Shown here: positions 1-7,567 of the stretch, piece by piece | Layout of the letters: every line of letters begins with the position of its first letter | Numbering within the stretch: position 1 is the first letter of the stretch | Source of the DNA: JAVVFH01 sp032250585 | GTDB taxonomy: Bacteria; Pseudomonadota; Gammaproteobacteria; Xanthomonadales; SZUA-36 | Direction: 5' to 3' | Assembly: GCA_032250585.1 (NCBI GenBank) | Contig: JAVVFH010000113.1 | Location: forward strand, 1 to 10,868 | DNA length: 10,868 nt | The notes under the pieces: generated by a model | Told to the model about the DNA's origin: nothing | The model's database searches: none | The model's input: the letters and a program-made list of their open reading frames with translations, nothing else | Program-made: the position numbers and the translations under genes

Positions 1-990
1 GCCGCGGCCAACTTTCAGATCCCGCACCGCCTCCGTGAATTTCCCGACGAAGGCGTCGTAGGCCCCTTCCTGCACGTAAATGCGGTTGGCGCAGACACAG
101 GTTTGCCCGGCGTTGCGGTACTTCGAGGCGATCGCGCCCTTCACGGCCGCGTCGAGATCCGCGTCGTCGAAGACGATGAACGGCGCGTTGCCACCCAACT
201 CCATGGAGACTTTCTTAACCGTCGAGGCACACTGGCGAATCAGCTCCTTGCCCACTTCGGTCGAGCCGGTGAAAGAAAATTTACGCACCAGCGGGCTCTC
301 GGTCAGCTCTTTGCCAACGCCGCGTGAATCGGTGGTCGTGAGCACATTGAACACACCGGCGGGAATGCCGGCCTCGGCGGCCAGCGCAGCCAGCGCGAGC
401 GCCGAGAGCGGCGTTTCCGAAGCCGGCTTGATGACGATCGGACAGCCCGCCGCCAGCGCCGGCCCGGCCTTGCGCGTGATCATCGCGTTGGGGAAATTCC
501 AGGGCGTGATGGCCGCCACCACCCCGACACTCTGCTTGATCGTCAGGATGCGCCGGTCGGCCAGGTGTGTCGGTATCACATCCCCGTAGACCCGCTTGCC
601 CTCCTCGGCAAACCATTCGATGAAGGAGGCCCCATAAGCCACCTCACCAGCCGATTCGGTCAGCGGCTTGCCCTGTTCGGCGGTCATGATCGCCGCCAGG
701 TCGTCCTGGTTCGCCATCATCAGGTCGAACCAGCGGCGCAGAATACCCGCGCGTTCCTTCGCCGTCTTCGCACGCCACGCAGGCCATGCGGCACTGGCCG
801 CTTCAATCGCTTTGCGGGCGTCGTCAACACCGAGTTCGGGCACCTCGGCCACCAGCGAGCCGTCGGCGGGATTGGTCACTGCGAATTTTCCGCCGTCTGA
901 CGCCGAAACCCAGTCGCCGTCGATGTAGGCGCGTTCCCGCAGAAGCTCGGGATTTTTCAGGTTCAACTTTGTTCTGTTCGTATCGGGCAT
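1..990 (-). CDS. gabD: NAD(P)-dependent succinate-semialdehyde dehydrogenase (GabD-like), 3' end outside window
   Basis: Oxidises succinate semialdehyde (possibly glutarate semialdehyde) to the acid in the cytoplasm. The first 330 residues are present; E. coli GabD is about 480, so roughly the last third, including the oligomerisation end, lies beyond the left edge. The reading frame is open to base 1. Visible ALDH landmarks are PWNFP (Asn165), IKPAS (Lys188), FTGSTEVG (about 240-247), MELGG (general base Glu264) and GQTCVCANR (nucleophile Cys298). The FIEWFAEEGKR stretch and the CVCANR sequence with a second Cys two residues after the nucleophile are typical of GabD. The ATG at 990 is preceded by AGGA eight bases upstream. 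It lies 142 bp downstream of the MFS gene on the same strand, so co-transcription is likely. The family is clear; exact substrate is inferred from resemblance to GabD. Confidence 0.93.
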   Translation of the reverse strand, partial: MPDTNRTKLNLKNPELLRERAYIDGDWVSASDGGKFAVTNPADGSLVAEVPELGVDDARKAIEAASAAWPAWRAKTAKERAGILRRWFDLMMANQDDLAAIMTAEQGKPLTESAGEVAYGASFIEWFAEEGKRVYGDVIPTHLADRRILTIKQSVGVVAAITPWNFPNAMITRKAGPALAAGCPIVIKPASETPLSALALAALAAEAGIPAGVFNVLTTTDSRGVGKELTESPLVRKFSFTGSTEVGKELIRQCASTVKKVSMELGGNAPFIVFDDADLDAAVKGAIASKYRNAGQTCVCANRIYVQEGAYDAFVGKFTEAVRDLKVGRG

Positions 991-1132
991 AATCAATATC
1001 CTGTCTTGGTGGCTGTGTTCAATTTAAAATGAAGGCCGTGCCGGAACTTATCAATGGCCGGCCCGCCGAATAAACGACGGGCGCATCGCGACATTGATGC
1101 ACCGACGCGGGGTTCGGGTGCCGGCCGCAGCA

Positions 1133-2470
1133 CTAGCGCATGTTGAGACGAAAGGCGATCAATCCGCCGACAGCCATCGGCAGCGCGAAAATATAGAAAT
1201 TCGCCGACATATCGAGGCCCGCCGCGATCAGGTAGCCGGCTGCCGCGGGCCCGACGATGGCGCCTGACCGGCCGAGACCGATCGCCCAACCGATACCCGT
1301 GCTGCGAACTTCCGTCGGATAGGCTTTGGCCGCAATACCGTACAGGCCGGTGAATCCACCCTGCTGCAGGATGCCGACGACAAAAATGATGCCCAGCAGG
1401 AGGTTGAGGTGAGGGGGCGCGGCGGCGAACGCGACCATGCCGAGGGCGGAAGCGAACAGTGCCGCGAACACGAGATTGGTCAGCTTGAAGCGCGTCGACA
1501 GGATTCCGAGCAGGTAGATGCCGATGACTCCGCCCAGGTTGAACATGAAAAATGCCTTGTGACCAATGTGCCGGTCATACCCACTGTCCTCCATGAGTTT
1601 AGGCGTCCAGCTCATGAGGAAATAGAGCGTCGCGAAGCACAGAAAAAAGGTGACCCAGAGCGTCAGCGTAATCCGGCGGTGCTGCGGTCGCAGCAACGCG
1701 AATACGGTTCGGACGAAGCCGACTCGGGCGGCCGACTGTGCCGCGGTGACCTCCGGCATGACGGCGAGTTGGTCCTTTTGCAGCTTGTGCAGGATCCGGT
1801 TGATCCGGGCCAGCGCATTGCGCGGGCGCCGCTCGAACAGGTACTTCAACGATTCCGGCATCAGCAGCCAGGCTAAAAAGCCCATGCTCAGCGTGAGTGC
1901 GCCGCCAAACCAGAACATGCCTCGCCAACCATACTCGGGCATGACATACCCTGCGACCACTGAGGTCAGCATCGCGCCGGTAGGGTAGCCGGACGTGACC
2001 AGGGCGACAGACAGGGCGCGGTATTTCTCAGGGCTGTATTCGGCTGCCAGCGTGGCCTGGCTCGCCATCATCGCACCCGCGCCGATGCCGGCCACGAAGC
2101 GCAGAATGAAAAATTCCGGCAGCGAAGTGGCGCGTGCGGTCAGCAATATCGTCACGCCGACCAGTATCACGCTGAAGATGATCAGCGCGCGGCGGCCAAT
2201 CAAGTCTGCTACCGGGGCCAGAAACATCGCGCCGGTCATCATGCCGGCCAGGGCAAAGCTGAATATCCAGCCAAGCTCGTCGGGCCTGAGCGCCAATTCT
2301 GCGGATACCGCACCGGCAACCACGGCCATCGCGGTAATGTCGAATCCATCGAACATGTTCAGGATCATGCACAGTCCGATGACCAGCACTTGCTGGCGGC
2401 TGACCTGCCCGTCGTCGATGACCTCGGCGACCAGCGTATGGCTGTCGACGGGGGTCGCAGCCTGACTCAT
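1133..2470 (-). CDS. MFS transporter, aromatic acid:H+ symporter-like
   Basis: A 445-residue inner-membrane major-facilitator protein, normal length for the family, with about 12 hydrophobic segments and a hydrophilic central loop (about 205-250). A cytoplasmic N-terminus of about 25 residues leads into helix 1 with DGFD (Asp41 and Asp44). This matches the DGFD/DGYD motif of PcaK/BenK-type aromatic-acid symporters, where these acids are needed for transport. The loop 2-3 motif A reads APVADLIGRR (85-94). The likely role is proton-driven uptake of a carboxylate such as a benzoate derivative; substrate cannot be read from sequence. The ATG at 2470 has GAGG four bases upstream; the stop is TAG at 1133-1135. 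It is the first gene of a leftward unit followed by the GabD-like gene, and starts opposite the DUF3179 gene, so the two share the 2471-2700 control region. Confidence 0.9.
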   Translation of the reverse strand: MSQAATPVDSHTLVAEVIDDGQVSRQQVLVIGLCMILNMFDGFDITAMAVVAGAVSAELALRPDELGWIFSFALAGMMTGAMFLAPVADLIGRRALIIFSVILVGVTILLTARATSLPEFFILRFVAGIGAGAMMASQATLAAEYSPEKYRALSVALVTSGYPTGAMLTSVVAGYVMPEYGWRGMFWFGGALTLSMGFLAWLLMPESLKYLFERRPRNALARINRILHKLQKDQLAVMPEVTAAQSAARVGFVRTVFALLRPQHRRITLTLWVTFFLCFATLYFLMSWTPKLMEDSGYDRHIGHKAFFMFNLGGVIGIYLLGILSTRFKLTNLVFAALFASALGMVAFAAAPPHLNLLLGIIFVVGILQQGGFTGLYGIAAKAYPTEVRSTGIGWAIGLGRSGAIVGPAAAGYLIAAGLDMSANFYIFALPMAVGGLIAFRLNMR

Positions 2471-2528
2471 AACGCCTCGCGCTGATGGAGCGTTTTTGAA
2501 TTGATCGTCGTCACCATGACTTGCCTTA

Positions 2529-2557
2529 TTGACACTTCGCGTAGAGCAAACTAGTCT
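2529..2557 (+). promoter_or_regulatory. Candidate sigma-70 promoter for the DUF3179 operon
   Basis: A perfect -35 box TTGACA (2529-2534) is followed, after 17 bases, by TAGTCT (2552-2557), a poor -10 box. The palindrome at 2561-2573 would sit at or just past the start of transcription, a usual place for a repressor site. A second possible promoter has TTGTGC (2582-2587), a 17-base spacer and a better -10, TATTAT (2605-2610). Which is used cannot be decided from sequence. Confidence 0.35.
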
Positions 2558-2560
2558 GAA

Positions 2561-2573
2561 CTGTACCGTACAG
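2561..2573. promoter_or_regulatory. Palindromic operator candidate CTGTAC-C-GTACAG
   Basis: Two 6-bp arms form a perfect inverted repeat around one central base, in the region between the divergent MFS and DUF3179 genes. The size and symmetry suit a dimeric helix-turn-helix repressor such as the TetR-family protein encoded at 5258-5929. An 11-of-13 match occurs at 10525-10537 upstream of the TonB-dependent receptor. The repeat is seen directly; its binding protein is inferred. Confidence 0.6.
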
Positions 2574-2690
2574 GTTTACCTTTGTGCAATGCTTGGATCT
2601 TGGATATTATGATGATTTACGAATCAATTGAAACGTTGGGTGCCGGCCGGGGTTCGTTCGGCTTACCGGGTTGGATAAAGTCGAAATGGT

Positions 2691-2694
2691 GGAG
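2691..2694 (+). promoter_or_regulatory. Ribosome binding site that sets the DUF3179 start
   Basis: GGAG lies six bases before the ATG at 2701 and three before the adjacent ATG at 2698. This favours 2701 over the longest open frame, which begins with a TTG at 2671 that has no good Shine-Dalgarno sequence, and over the ATG at 2686. Confidence 0.6.
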
Positions 2695-2700
2695 TTTATG

Positions 2701-3945
2701 ATGTCCGGTTCGGGATGGCTCGCAATTTTGGCCCTGCTGCTGGGTGCTTTGGCAATCCTGCCGGGAACACTCGGCATTCTCATGCTGACCAACCGCGTCG
2801 CGGCGACATCAGGAGGTGCTCGCCTGATTTACGAGCACTCACGCATCCTGCTATGGGTGTCCGTGGTGACCATGATTATGGCCTGGGCACAGGCGATCGG
2901 CACCGATCATTACCCAACGACCCTGATTGGCGTGACCGTCGCCTATATCGGCGTGTTGGCGTTCGGCTTTCTGATGCACACCGGCTTGATGTTCCGGCCA
3001 GTCGAGAAACCGACTTTCATTCCGGTTTCAGAGGCGCTGGAAACTTTCGGTCCCTCCGAAGAAGTGGTCGGCGTCGTCGACCCGGCCGGCAATCCCTATG
3101 CTTTCATCGCGGTCCTGGCGCGGCGCCCGCACATCGTCCAGCACACGGAGACTGAAGTACCTTTCATGATGACGCATTGCATCCTGTCGCACAGTTCGAT
3201 GGCTTACGAAAACAGCGGCGCATTCGCCGATCCGGCCATTCGTATCACCGCCGCGATAGCCAACAACATGGTGTTCTACGATCGTCGCAACCGATGTTCC
3301 TTTACCCAGCTGCACAATGCTTCCGAGGACGGCGCGCTGCAACTCAAGCCGCTGCCCTCGCTGATGATGAGCCTGGGCACGTGGGCGCAACTGTATCCCG
3401 ATTCCAAGGTCTGGGTGCGGCGCAGAACCTGGCGCGACATGTTCTATCTCAAGGTGCTGTCACGGGCTGACGTGGTCGATCCGTCCAGCCCGGTGCTGAT
3501 CTACCCGCTTATGCACGAAAAGGACGACCGGCTGGCCCTGAAATCCCTCGTGCTCGGCGTGGAAGTCGACGGGCACGAGCGTGCTTACCCACTGTCGGTA
3601 TTGCAGTCCGAACCGGTCATCAATGACCAGCTGGGCTCCGCACCACTGTTGCTTGTTTCGGCTTTCGAAGGCGACTATGCGCAGGTGTTTTCCCGGGAAG
3701 TACAGCCCGGTGAAGCATTGACTTTCCAGTCGGGCCCCGAGGCCGGCCTGCTCGTGGACGCGGAGACCGGGTCGGTTTGGAATATCAAGGGTGAATGCGA
3801 AAAGGGGCAGCACAAAGGCCACCAATTGGCCCCAGTCCCGCATTACAACAAGATTTTCTGGTTCGCCTGGGCCGACTACCATCCCGGAACCGATGTCTAT
3901 GCATCCACTCCTGAGCCCGCCGCCGATCACGATGAATCCAGCTGA
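2701..3945 (+). CDS. DUF3179-domain membrane protein with three N-terminal helices
   Basis: A 414-residue protein. Hydrophobic stretches at about 5-29, 49-68 and 74-97 should be membrane helices, followed by a soluble region from about 115 to the end. That region resembles DUF3179, a domain of unknown biochemical function. Its second half has VLGVEVDGHERAYPL (about 284-298), VINDQLG and a FWFAWADYHPGT ending typical of the family. The first half has a weaker version of the same pattern: VVGVVDPAGNPYAF, PHIVQ, then MMTHCILSHSS, where Cys160 fits the position of the family's Cys motif. It therefore looks internally duplicated, with the Cys kept only in the first repeat. The next gene starts inside this one (overlap 14 bp), implying coupled translation and a shared job. 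The family is fairly sure; no activity can be named. The longest frame would add ten residues from a TTG at 2671. Confidence 0.8.
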   Translation: MSGSGWLAILALLLGALAILPGTLGILMLTNRVAATSGGARLIYEHSRILLWVSVVTMIMAWAQAIGTDHYPTTLIGVTVAYIGVLAFGFLMHTGLMFRPVEKPTFIPVSEALETFGPSEEVVGVVDPAGNPYAFIAVLARRPHIVQHTETEVPFMMTHCILSHSSMAYENSGAFADPAIRITAAIANNMVFYDRRNRCSFTQLHNASEDGALQLKPLPSLMMSLGTWAQLYPDSKVWVRRRTWRDMFYLKVLSRADVVDPSSPVLIYPLMHEKDDRLALKSLVLGVEVDGHERAYPLSVLQSEPVINDQLGSAPLLLVSAFEGDYAQVFSREVQPGEALTFQSGPEAGLLVDAETGSVWNIKGECEKGQHKGHQLAPVPHYNKIFWFAWADYHPGTDVYASTPEPAADHDESS

Positions 3946-5197
3946 AGCACATACGCCAAAGGCCCCGGAACGAGTCGGCCCGCGTGATGAACTTATTGCC
4001 AGCGGGCGGCCGCTGGTTTATCGGCTGCGCAATCTGCCGGAATTCGGTTTGACTTCGCAGGCCCGCCGGCACGGACACAGCCTGCGGCTGTGGGCACGCT
4101 CGCTGTCGGTCATGCAGAAGGAGTGCATCGTGCTGTCGCCGCGCACCACCGATTTATGGCGATTGTCGAGCGACGAAGGGCCTTACCTGAAGGGCTTCGA
4201 CAGCGCGCCTTGTCCCCTGGCATTTTTCACCACGGGCCTGGCAGCCTCGTTAATGAATGAACTGCAAGCGCTGGCAAAACGCCGTGGCGTCGATCTGCAA
4301 GGCCTGCAGCTGGTCCTGGACAACTTCTATTCGATGTCCGGTTCCGCGTTGCGGGGCACCATGCGCGCGGAAGCCTATCCACCACGCATTCGCGCCTTTT
4401 TTGACGGCGAGCGTTCGCCCGACCCGGTGATCCTTGAACTGCTGGAGAAGGCGGTCGCGGCCTCGCCGGTGTGTGCCCTGGTGCGCAAGCCGCTGGCCTC
4501 ATTGTTCACGTTGGGGCTGAACGGCCGGCTGGAACCGTCTGCTCGTCCGCCGTCGCTGCCGGATCCTGGAAACGTCGAAACCGGCGTTCCGTTTGAACGC
4601 TTTACACCGGCGCCCGAAGGTGAAATCGGTTCGGGCATCGTGGAGAAGTTGTCGGCGGTCGAGACCCGGCACGGTATCGCCGGCGGTTACGCCACGAGCC
4701 TGGCGCCGAGACAGGACCGGCGACTGCATATTCGAGGAACCTGTCGGCTTCTTCCCGACGGCGTCAAGGAAATTCGCCAGGAATTATTCAGCCCGCTGGG
4801 TTCGATCTTCCGCTTCCTGTCCGATGAAGCGCCCGGGTTCGGGGGGCAGGGCCGGGCTCCGGACGCAGCGAGTTATGCCGCGGCCGGCGTCGCTTTTTGT
4901 TTCATGACGCAACTCGAGCGGTATGCGCAGATCGTCAAACAGGAACTCACCGAGTGCCGGGTCGTGCAGGACCTGCACCTGTCCAACGGCGGTTTTCTGC
5001 CGGGTGAGACCGCGGGCGATTGCGATCCGGTTGAAACTCACCTGCAGGTGCAGGCTCTGGCAGAGCCGGAATTTGCCCGCAGACTGCTCCATATGGGCGA
5101 ACAGACCTGCTTTCTTCATGCCCTGTGCCGCAGCGCACTGGACCCGGAAGTCGAATCCTTTTCACCGGCTGGGTGCCGAGCGGAGCCGGGGCCATGA
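3932..5197 (+). CDS. Double OsmC/Ohr-like domain protein
   Basis: A 421-residue protein in which two OsmC-like halves can be recognised; ordinary OsmC/Ohr proteins are about 140-190 residues with one domain per chain. The first half (about 45-200) has Cys94 before a helix (FFTTGLAASLMNEL) and Cys181 in SPVCALVRKP, like the SPV segment near the end of OsmC. The second half (about 245-400) has Cys323 in AAGVAFCFMTQLERYAQ and Cys393 in MGEQTCFLHALCR. OsmC/Ohr enzymes reduce organic hydroperoxides with such a pair of cysteines, so each half may have thiol chemistry; that is inference. No signal peptide is seen, so it is probably cytoplasmic. The ATG at 3932 is chosen because it overlaps the DUF3179 gene by 14 bp and the protein looks domain-like from there. 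The open frame extends up to 3791, but those residues are low-complexity shadow of the upstream gene. Its Shine-Dalgarno is weak, fitting translational coupling. Confidence 0.75.
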   Translation: MNPAEAHTPKAPERVGPRDELIASGRPLVYRLRNLPEFGLTSQARRHGHSLRLWARSLSVMQKECIVLSPRTTDLWRLSSDEGPYLKGFDSAPCPLAFFTTGLAASLMNELQALAKRRGVDLQGLQLVLDNFYSMSGSALRGTMRAEAYPPRIRAFFDGERSPDPVILELLEKAVAASPVCALVRKPLASLFTLGLNGRLEPSARPPSLPDPGNVETGVPFERFTPAPEGEIGSGIVEKLSAVETRHGIAGGYATSLAPRQDRRLHIRGTCRLLPDGVKEIRQELFSPLGSIFRFLSDEAPGFGGQGRAPDAASYAAAGVAFCFMTQLERYAQIVKQELTECRVVQDLHLSNGGFLPGETAGDCDPVETHLQVQALAEPEFARRLLHMGEQTCFLHALCRSALDPEVESFSPAGCRAEPGP

Positions 5198-5268
5198 ACG
5201 ACAGTCACTCGCAGCACTTTTCGCAAATAAACGCACGACAGATCCGGGGTCCGATCGGTGGCGCGTAA
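5194..5268 (+). CDS. Possible 24-codon ORF between the OsmC-like and TetR genes
   Basis: The ATG at 5194 overlaps the stop of the OsmC-like gene as ATGA. It has CGGAG upstream at a workable distance, and the frame stops with TAA at 5266-5268, just inside the TetR gene, which begins with GTG at 5258. The predicted peptide is hydrophilic and unrecognised. It may be a coupling ORF that carries ribosomes from the OsmC-like gene to the TetR start, or chance. No homology supports it. Confidence 0.25.
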   Translation: MNDSHSQHFSQINARQIRGPIGGA

Positions 5269-5929
5269 ATCCCGACCCCTGTCGACCGCCAGTTCGGCGT
5301 CGACGGCCGAGAAGCCGCGCTCCAGCCGCGGCCGCAAGCGCCGCGAGAAAATCCTCAAGGCGGCCGCCGAACTGTTCCTGGATCAAGGTTATGGCAGGAC
5401 GTCCATCGACGCCATCGTCGACCGTGCGGGTGGATCCAAGGCAACGCTCTACAGCTATTTTCCGACCAAGGAAGAGCTGTTTTACGACGTGATCGATGAC
5501 ATTGTCTCCAACCGCGAAGAGCCGGCGCTGAACGCCGCGGAGGATCTTCGCACGACCCTGATCCTGTTCGCAGTGCAACGAATGAAAGTGGTCTTTTCCA
5601 GCCAGCATCGCCAGTTGCTCCGATTGATCGTTTCCGAGCGGGACCGCTTCCCGCAAATTGCCGCGATGTATTACGAGCACGGGCCCAAACGCAGTCACGA
5701 CCTGATGGTCGGCTATATGACCCGGCTGAAACAGCAGGGTCTGCTGGCAATCGACAGACCGGAGGAAAGCGCGGAATTTTTGATCGGGATGCTTCTGCAC
5801 CACTGGTACCTGGATCTGTTGTACCGCCAGAGTCCGCCGCCGAGCAGCCAGGCGATGCGTGCTCGCGCCACCCACGTCGTGGACAGGTTCCTCGATGCTT
5901 TCGGCTTCAACGAGGACTCGAAGCGGTGA
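5258..5929 (+). CDS. TetR/AcrR-family transcriptional regulator
   Basis: A 223-residue regulator of normal family length. After a basic, Ser-rich N-terminal tail (1-29), the TetR_N DNA-binding domain spans about 30-76. The helix-turn-helix lies around TSIDAIVDRAGGSKATLYSYF (about 48-68) followed by PTKEELF, the classic family ending. The remaining helical part should bind a ligand and dimerise; its ligand is unknown. The start is GTG at 5258 with a G-rich stretch about eight bases upstream; no ATG alternative precedes the domain in frame. It follows the OsmC-like gene by 60 bp with no palindrome in the gap, so it is probably transcribed with the DUF3179 operon. If so, it would control itself through the operator at 2561-2573. 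Repressor rather than activator is inferred from the family. Confidence 0.92.
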   Translation: MARKSRPLSTASSASTAEKPRSSRGRKRREKILKAAAELFLDQGYGRTSIDAIVDRAGGSKATLYSYFPTKEELFYDVIDDIVSNREEPALNAAEDLRTTLILFAVQRMKVVFSSQHRQLLRLIVSERDRFPQIAAMYYEHGPKRSHDLMVGYMTRLKQQGLLAIDRPEESAEFLIGMLLHHWYLDLLYRQSPPPSSQAMRARATHVVDRFLDAFGFNEDSKR

Positions 5930-5959
5930 GGCCGGTTGAATTCCAAGGCGACTTGAAGG

Positions 5960-7438
5960 ATGTCGGCGCGAGACATGTCTGAAATCCGCGAGGTCCTGAA
6001 CTTCATCAATGGTCGATATCGGCCATCCGATGACACCTACCTGCTTCGCAGTCCGATTCATGGCGGCGCAGTCGCCAACGTCCATGTGGCTTGTCAGGCA
6101 GACGTCGATGCGGCTGTGCGAGCGGCCCGGGAAGCCCTGAACGGTCCCTGGGGCCGCATGGGGGCCAGCGAGCGCCATGCGATCCTGCGCCGCGCGACCG
6201 AGTTGATCCAGGCGCGATCGCAAGCGTTCATCACGGCCGAAATCGCCGACAGCGGCCACCCCTGGTCGTCGGTATCCCGGATAGAAATTCCCCGCGGCGC
6301 GCAGCAACTCGCGACCTTCGCAGATGTTGCCACAAGCGCCGAAGATCCCGCGCCGGTTTACACGCCACTGCCCGGCGGCGGGCAAGCGACCAACACCTTC
6401 CAGCGTATGCCCAAGGGCGTCATTGCCGCCATTTGTCCGTGGAACCTGCCACTGATCATGGCGACCTGGAAGCTGGCACCGGCGCTGGCCTGGGCAAATT
6501 GCGTCGTACTCAAACCGTCGGAATTCACTCCGAGCACAGCCGCGATGCTGGGCGAAATCTTCAACGATGCCGGAATGCCGCCCGGGGTGGTGAATATCGT
6601 GCAGGGTTCCGGGGCGAATTCCACCGGCGCCCAACTGGTTGCCCATCCCGGCATCGACGCCATCAATTTTACCGGCGAAACCGCCACCGGCGCGGCCATC
6701 ATGCAGGCCGCAGCGGTCGGCGTGCGCGATGTGTCACTGGAGCTCGGCGGCAAGAATGCAGCGCTGGTGTTGGAAGATTGCGATATGGACGCTGCCGTGG
6801 CGGGCACCGCAGCCGCCGCTTTCTACAACTGCGGCCAGATCTGCCTGGGAACCGAGCGCGTGTATGTCGCCCGGTCGCGTTTCGACGAATTTGTCGAACG
6901 GCTGACTGAAAAAGCACGTGCCCACGTGGTGGGTGACCCGCAAGACCCGGAAACGACGCTTGGCCCGCTGGTCAGCCATGAGCACCAGCGCAAGGTCCTG
7001 GCGTGCTATGCGCGGGCCGTCGAAGAAGGCGCCGAAGTCCTGACCGGCGGCGGCGTGCCGGATCTGCCCGGCGCGCTGGCAGGCGGCGCCTGGATCGAAC
7101 CCACCATCTGGACCGGATTGCCGGAACACTCCGAGACGGTGCGCGAGGAAATATTCGGCCCCTGTTGTCATCTGCGGGCAGTCGACAGTGACGAGGAGGC
7201 CGTCGCGTTGGCGAACGACACGCGTTATGGCCTGGCCGCGGCCGTCTGGTCGGAAAATCCACGCCGTGCCCAAGCGGTGGCTGCGCAATTGCGCGTTGGC
7301 GTGTGCTGGATCAACGGCTGGATGATCCGGGATCTGCGCACGCCGTTCGGCGGCGTGGGGCAATCCGGCATTGGCCGCGAGGGCGGAGCTCACGCGATGG
7401 AATTCCATACCGAACTGAAGACCATCTGCAAAAGCTGA
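5960..7438 (+). CDS. Aldehyde dehydrogenase, 2-hydroxymuconic-semialdehyde dehydrogenase-like
   Basis: A full-length 492-residue cytoplasmic NAD(P)+-dependent aldehyde dehydrogenase. Landmarks in order: PWNLP (Asn162), LKPSE (Lys185), FTGETATG (237-244), LELGGK (general base Glu261), CGQIC (nucleophile Cys295), EEIFGP, and near the end RDLRTPFGG, SGIGREGG and EFHTELKTIC. This ending closely resembles 2-hydroxymuconic-semialdehyde dehydrogenases of catechol meta-cleavage (XylG/DmpC) and the related aminomuconate-semialdehyde enzymes. The likely substrate is therefore an unsaturated semialdehyde from ring cleavage, though no ring-cleavage dioxygenase lies nearby. It starts 30 bp after the TetR gene and is probably in the same operon. 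The ATG at 5960 directly abuts AAGG, too close for ideal initiation; the ATG at 5975 is an alternative that loses five residues. A decayed relative lies at 10341-10482. Confidence 0.9.
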   Translation: MSARDMSEIREVLNFINGRYRPSDDTYLLRSPIHGGAVANVHVACQADVDAAVRAAREALNGPWGRMGASERHAILRRATELIQARSQAFITAEIADSGHPWSSVSRIEIPRGAQQLATFADVATSAEDPAPVYTPLPGGGQATNTFQRMPKGVIAAICPWNLPLIMATWKLAPALAWANCVVLKPSEFTPSTAAMLGEIFNDAGMPPGVVNIVQGSGANSTGAQLVAHPGIDAINFTGETATGAAIMQAAAVGVRDVSLELGGKNAALVLEDCDMDAAVAGTAAAAFYNCGQICLGTERVYVARSRFDEFVERLTEKARAHVVGDPQDPETTLGPLVSHEHQRKVLACYARAVEEGAEVLTGGGVPDLPGALAGGAWIEPTIWTGLPEHSETVREEIFGPCCHLRAVDSDEEAVALANDTRYGLAAAVWSENPRRAQAVAAQLRVGVCWINGWMIRDLRTPFGGVGQSGIGREGGAHAMEFHTELKTICKS

Positions 7439-7454
7439 CCGCTGGTTGGGACCA

Positions 7455-7476
7455 GGTTCGATCCGGTCAACGAACC
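7455..7476. repeat. Inverted repeat in the convergent intergenic region
   Basis: GGTTCG (7455-7460) and CGAACC (7471-7476) are perfect 6-bp arms around a 10-base loop, 17 bases past the aldehyde dehydrogenase stop. No T tract follows at once. It may form a hairpin in the 3' end of the transcript. Confidence 0.35.
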
Positions 7477-7491
7477 ACCGGCGACAACCTT

Positions 7492-7523
7492 GCCGATGGC
7501 AGCAGTGGCGACGGCCTTTTTTT
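7492..7523 (+). terminator. Weak terminator-like element after the aldehyde dehydrogenase
   Basis: A short GCCG/CGGC stem (7492-7495 with 7512-7515, loop of 16) is followed by seven T residues at 7517-7523. It lies in the gap between two convergent genes, where a terminator is expected. The stem is short and the loop long, so the call is tentative; the inverted repeat just upstream could help. Confidence 0.3.
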
Positions 7524-7567
7524 GAGGATTACCATTGTGCTCCGCCTTTTCAGCCGGCACGGCAAAC

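Noticed and set aside
991..1132. Terminator or promoter between the MFS and GabD-like genes
   Set aside because: Short inverted repeats exist (GCATC/GATGC) but there is no adjacent T tract on the minus strand and no good promoter boxes, so continued transcription is more likely.
3791..3931. Longer N-terminus for the double OsmC-like protein
   Set aside because: The extra 47 residues are Pro/Ser/Thr-rich, lie wholly inside the DUF3179 coding region in another frame, and lack a better ribosome site. The ATG at 3932 gives the usual short operon overlap.
5162..6646. 494-codon minus-strand open frame
   Set aside because: It lies antisense to the TetR and aldehyde dehydrogenase genes, whose domains and motifs are clear. 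The antisense protein has no recognisable family and is a by-product of GC-rich codon use.
7440..7480. tRNA-like T-arm (GGTTCGATCC)
   Set aside because: The flanking bases do not make a proper 5-bp T stem, and the sequence upstream is the coding end of the aldehyde dehydrogenase with no anticodon or D arm.
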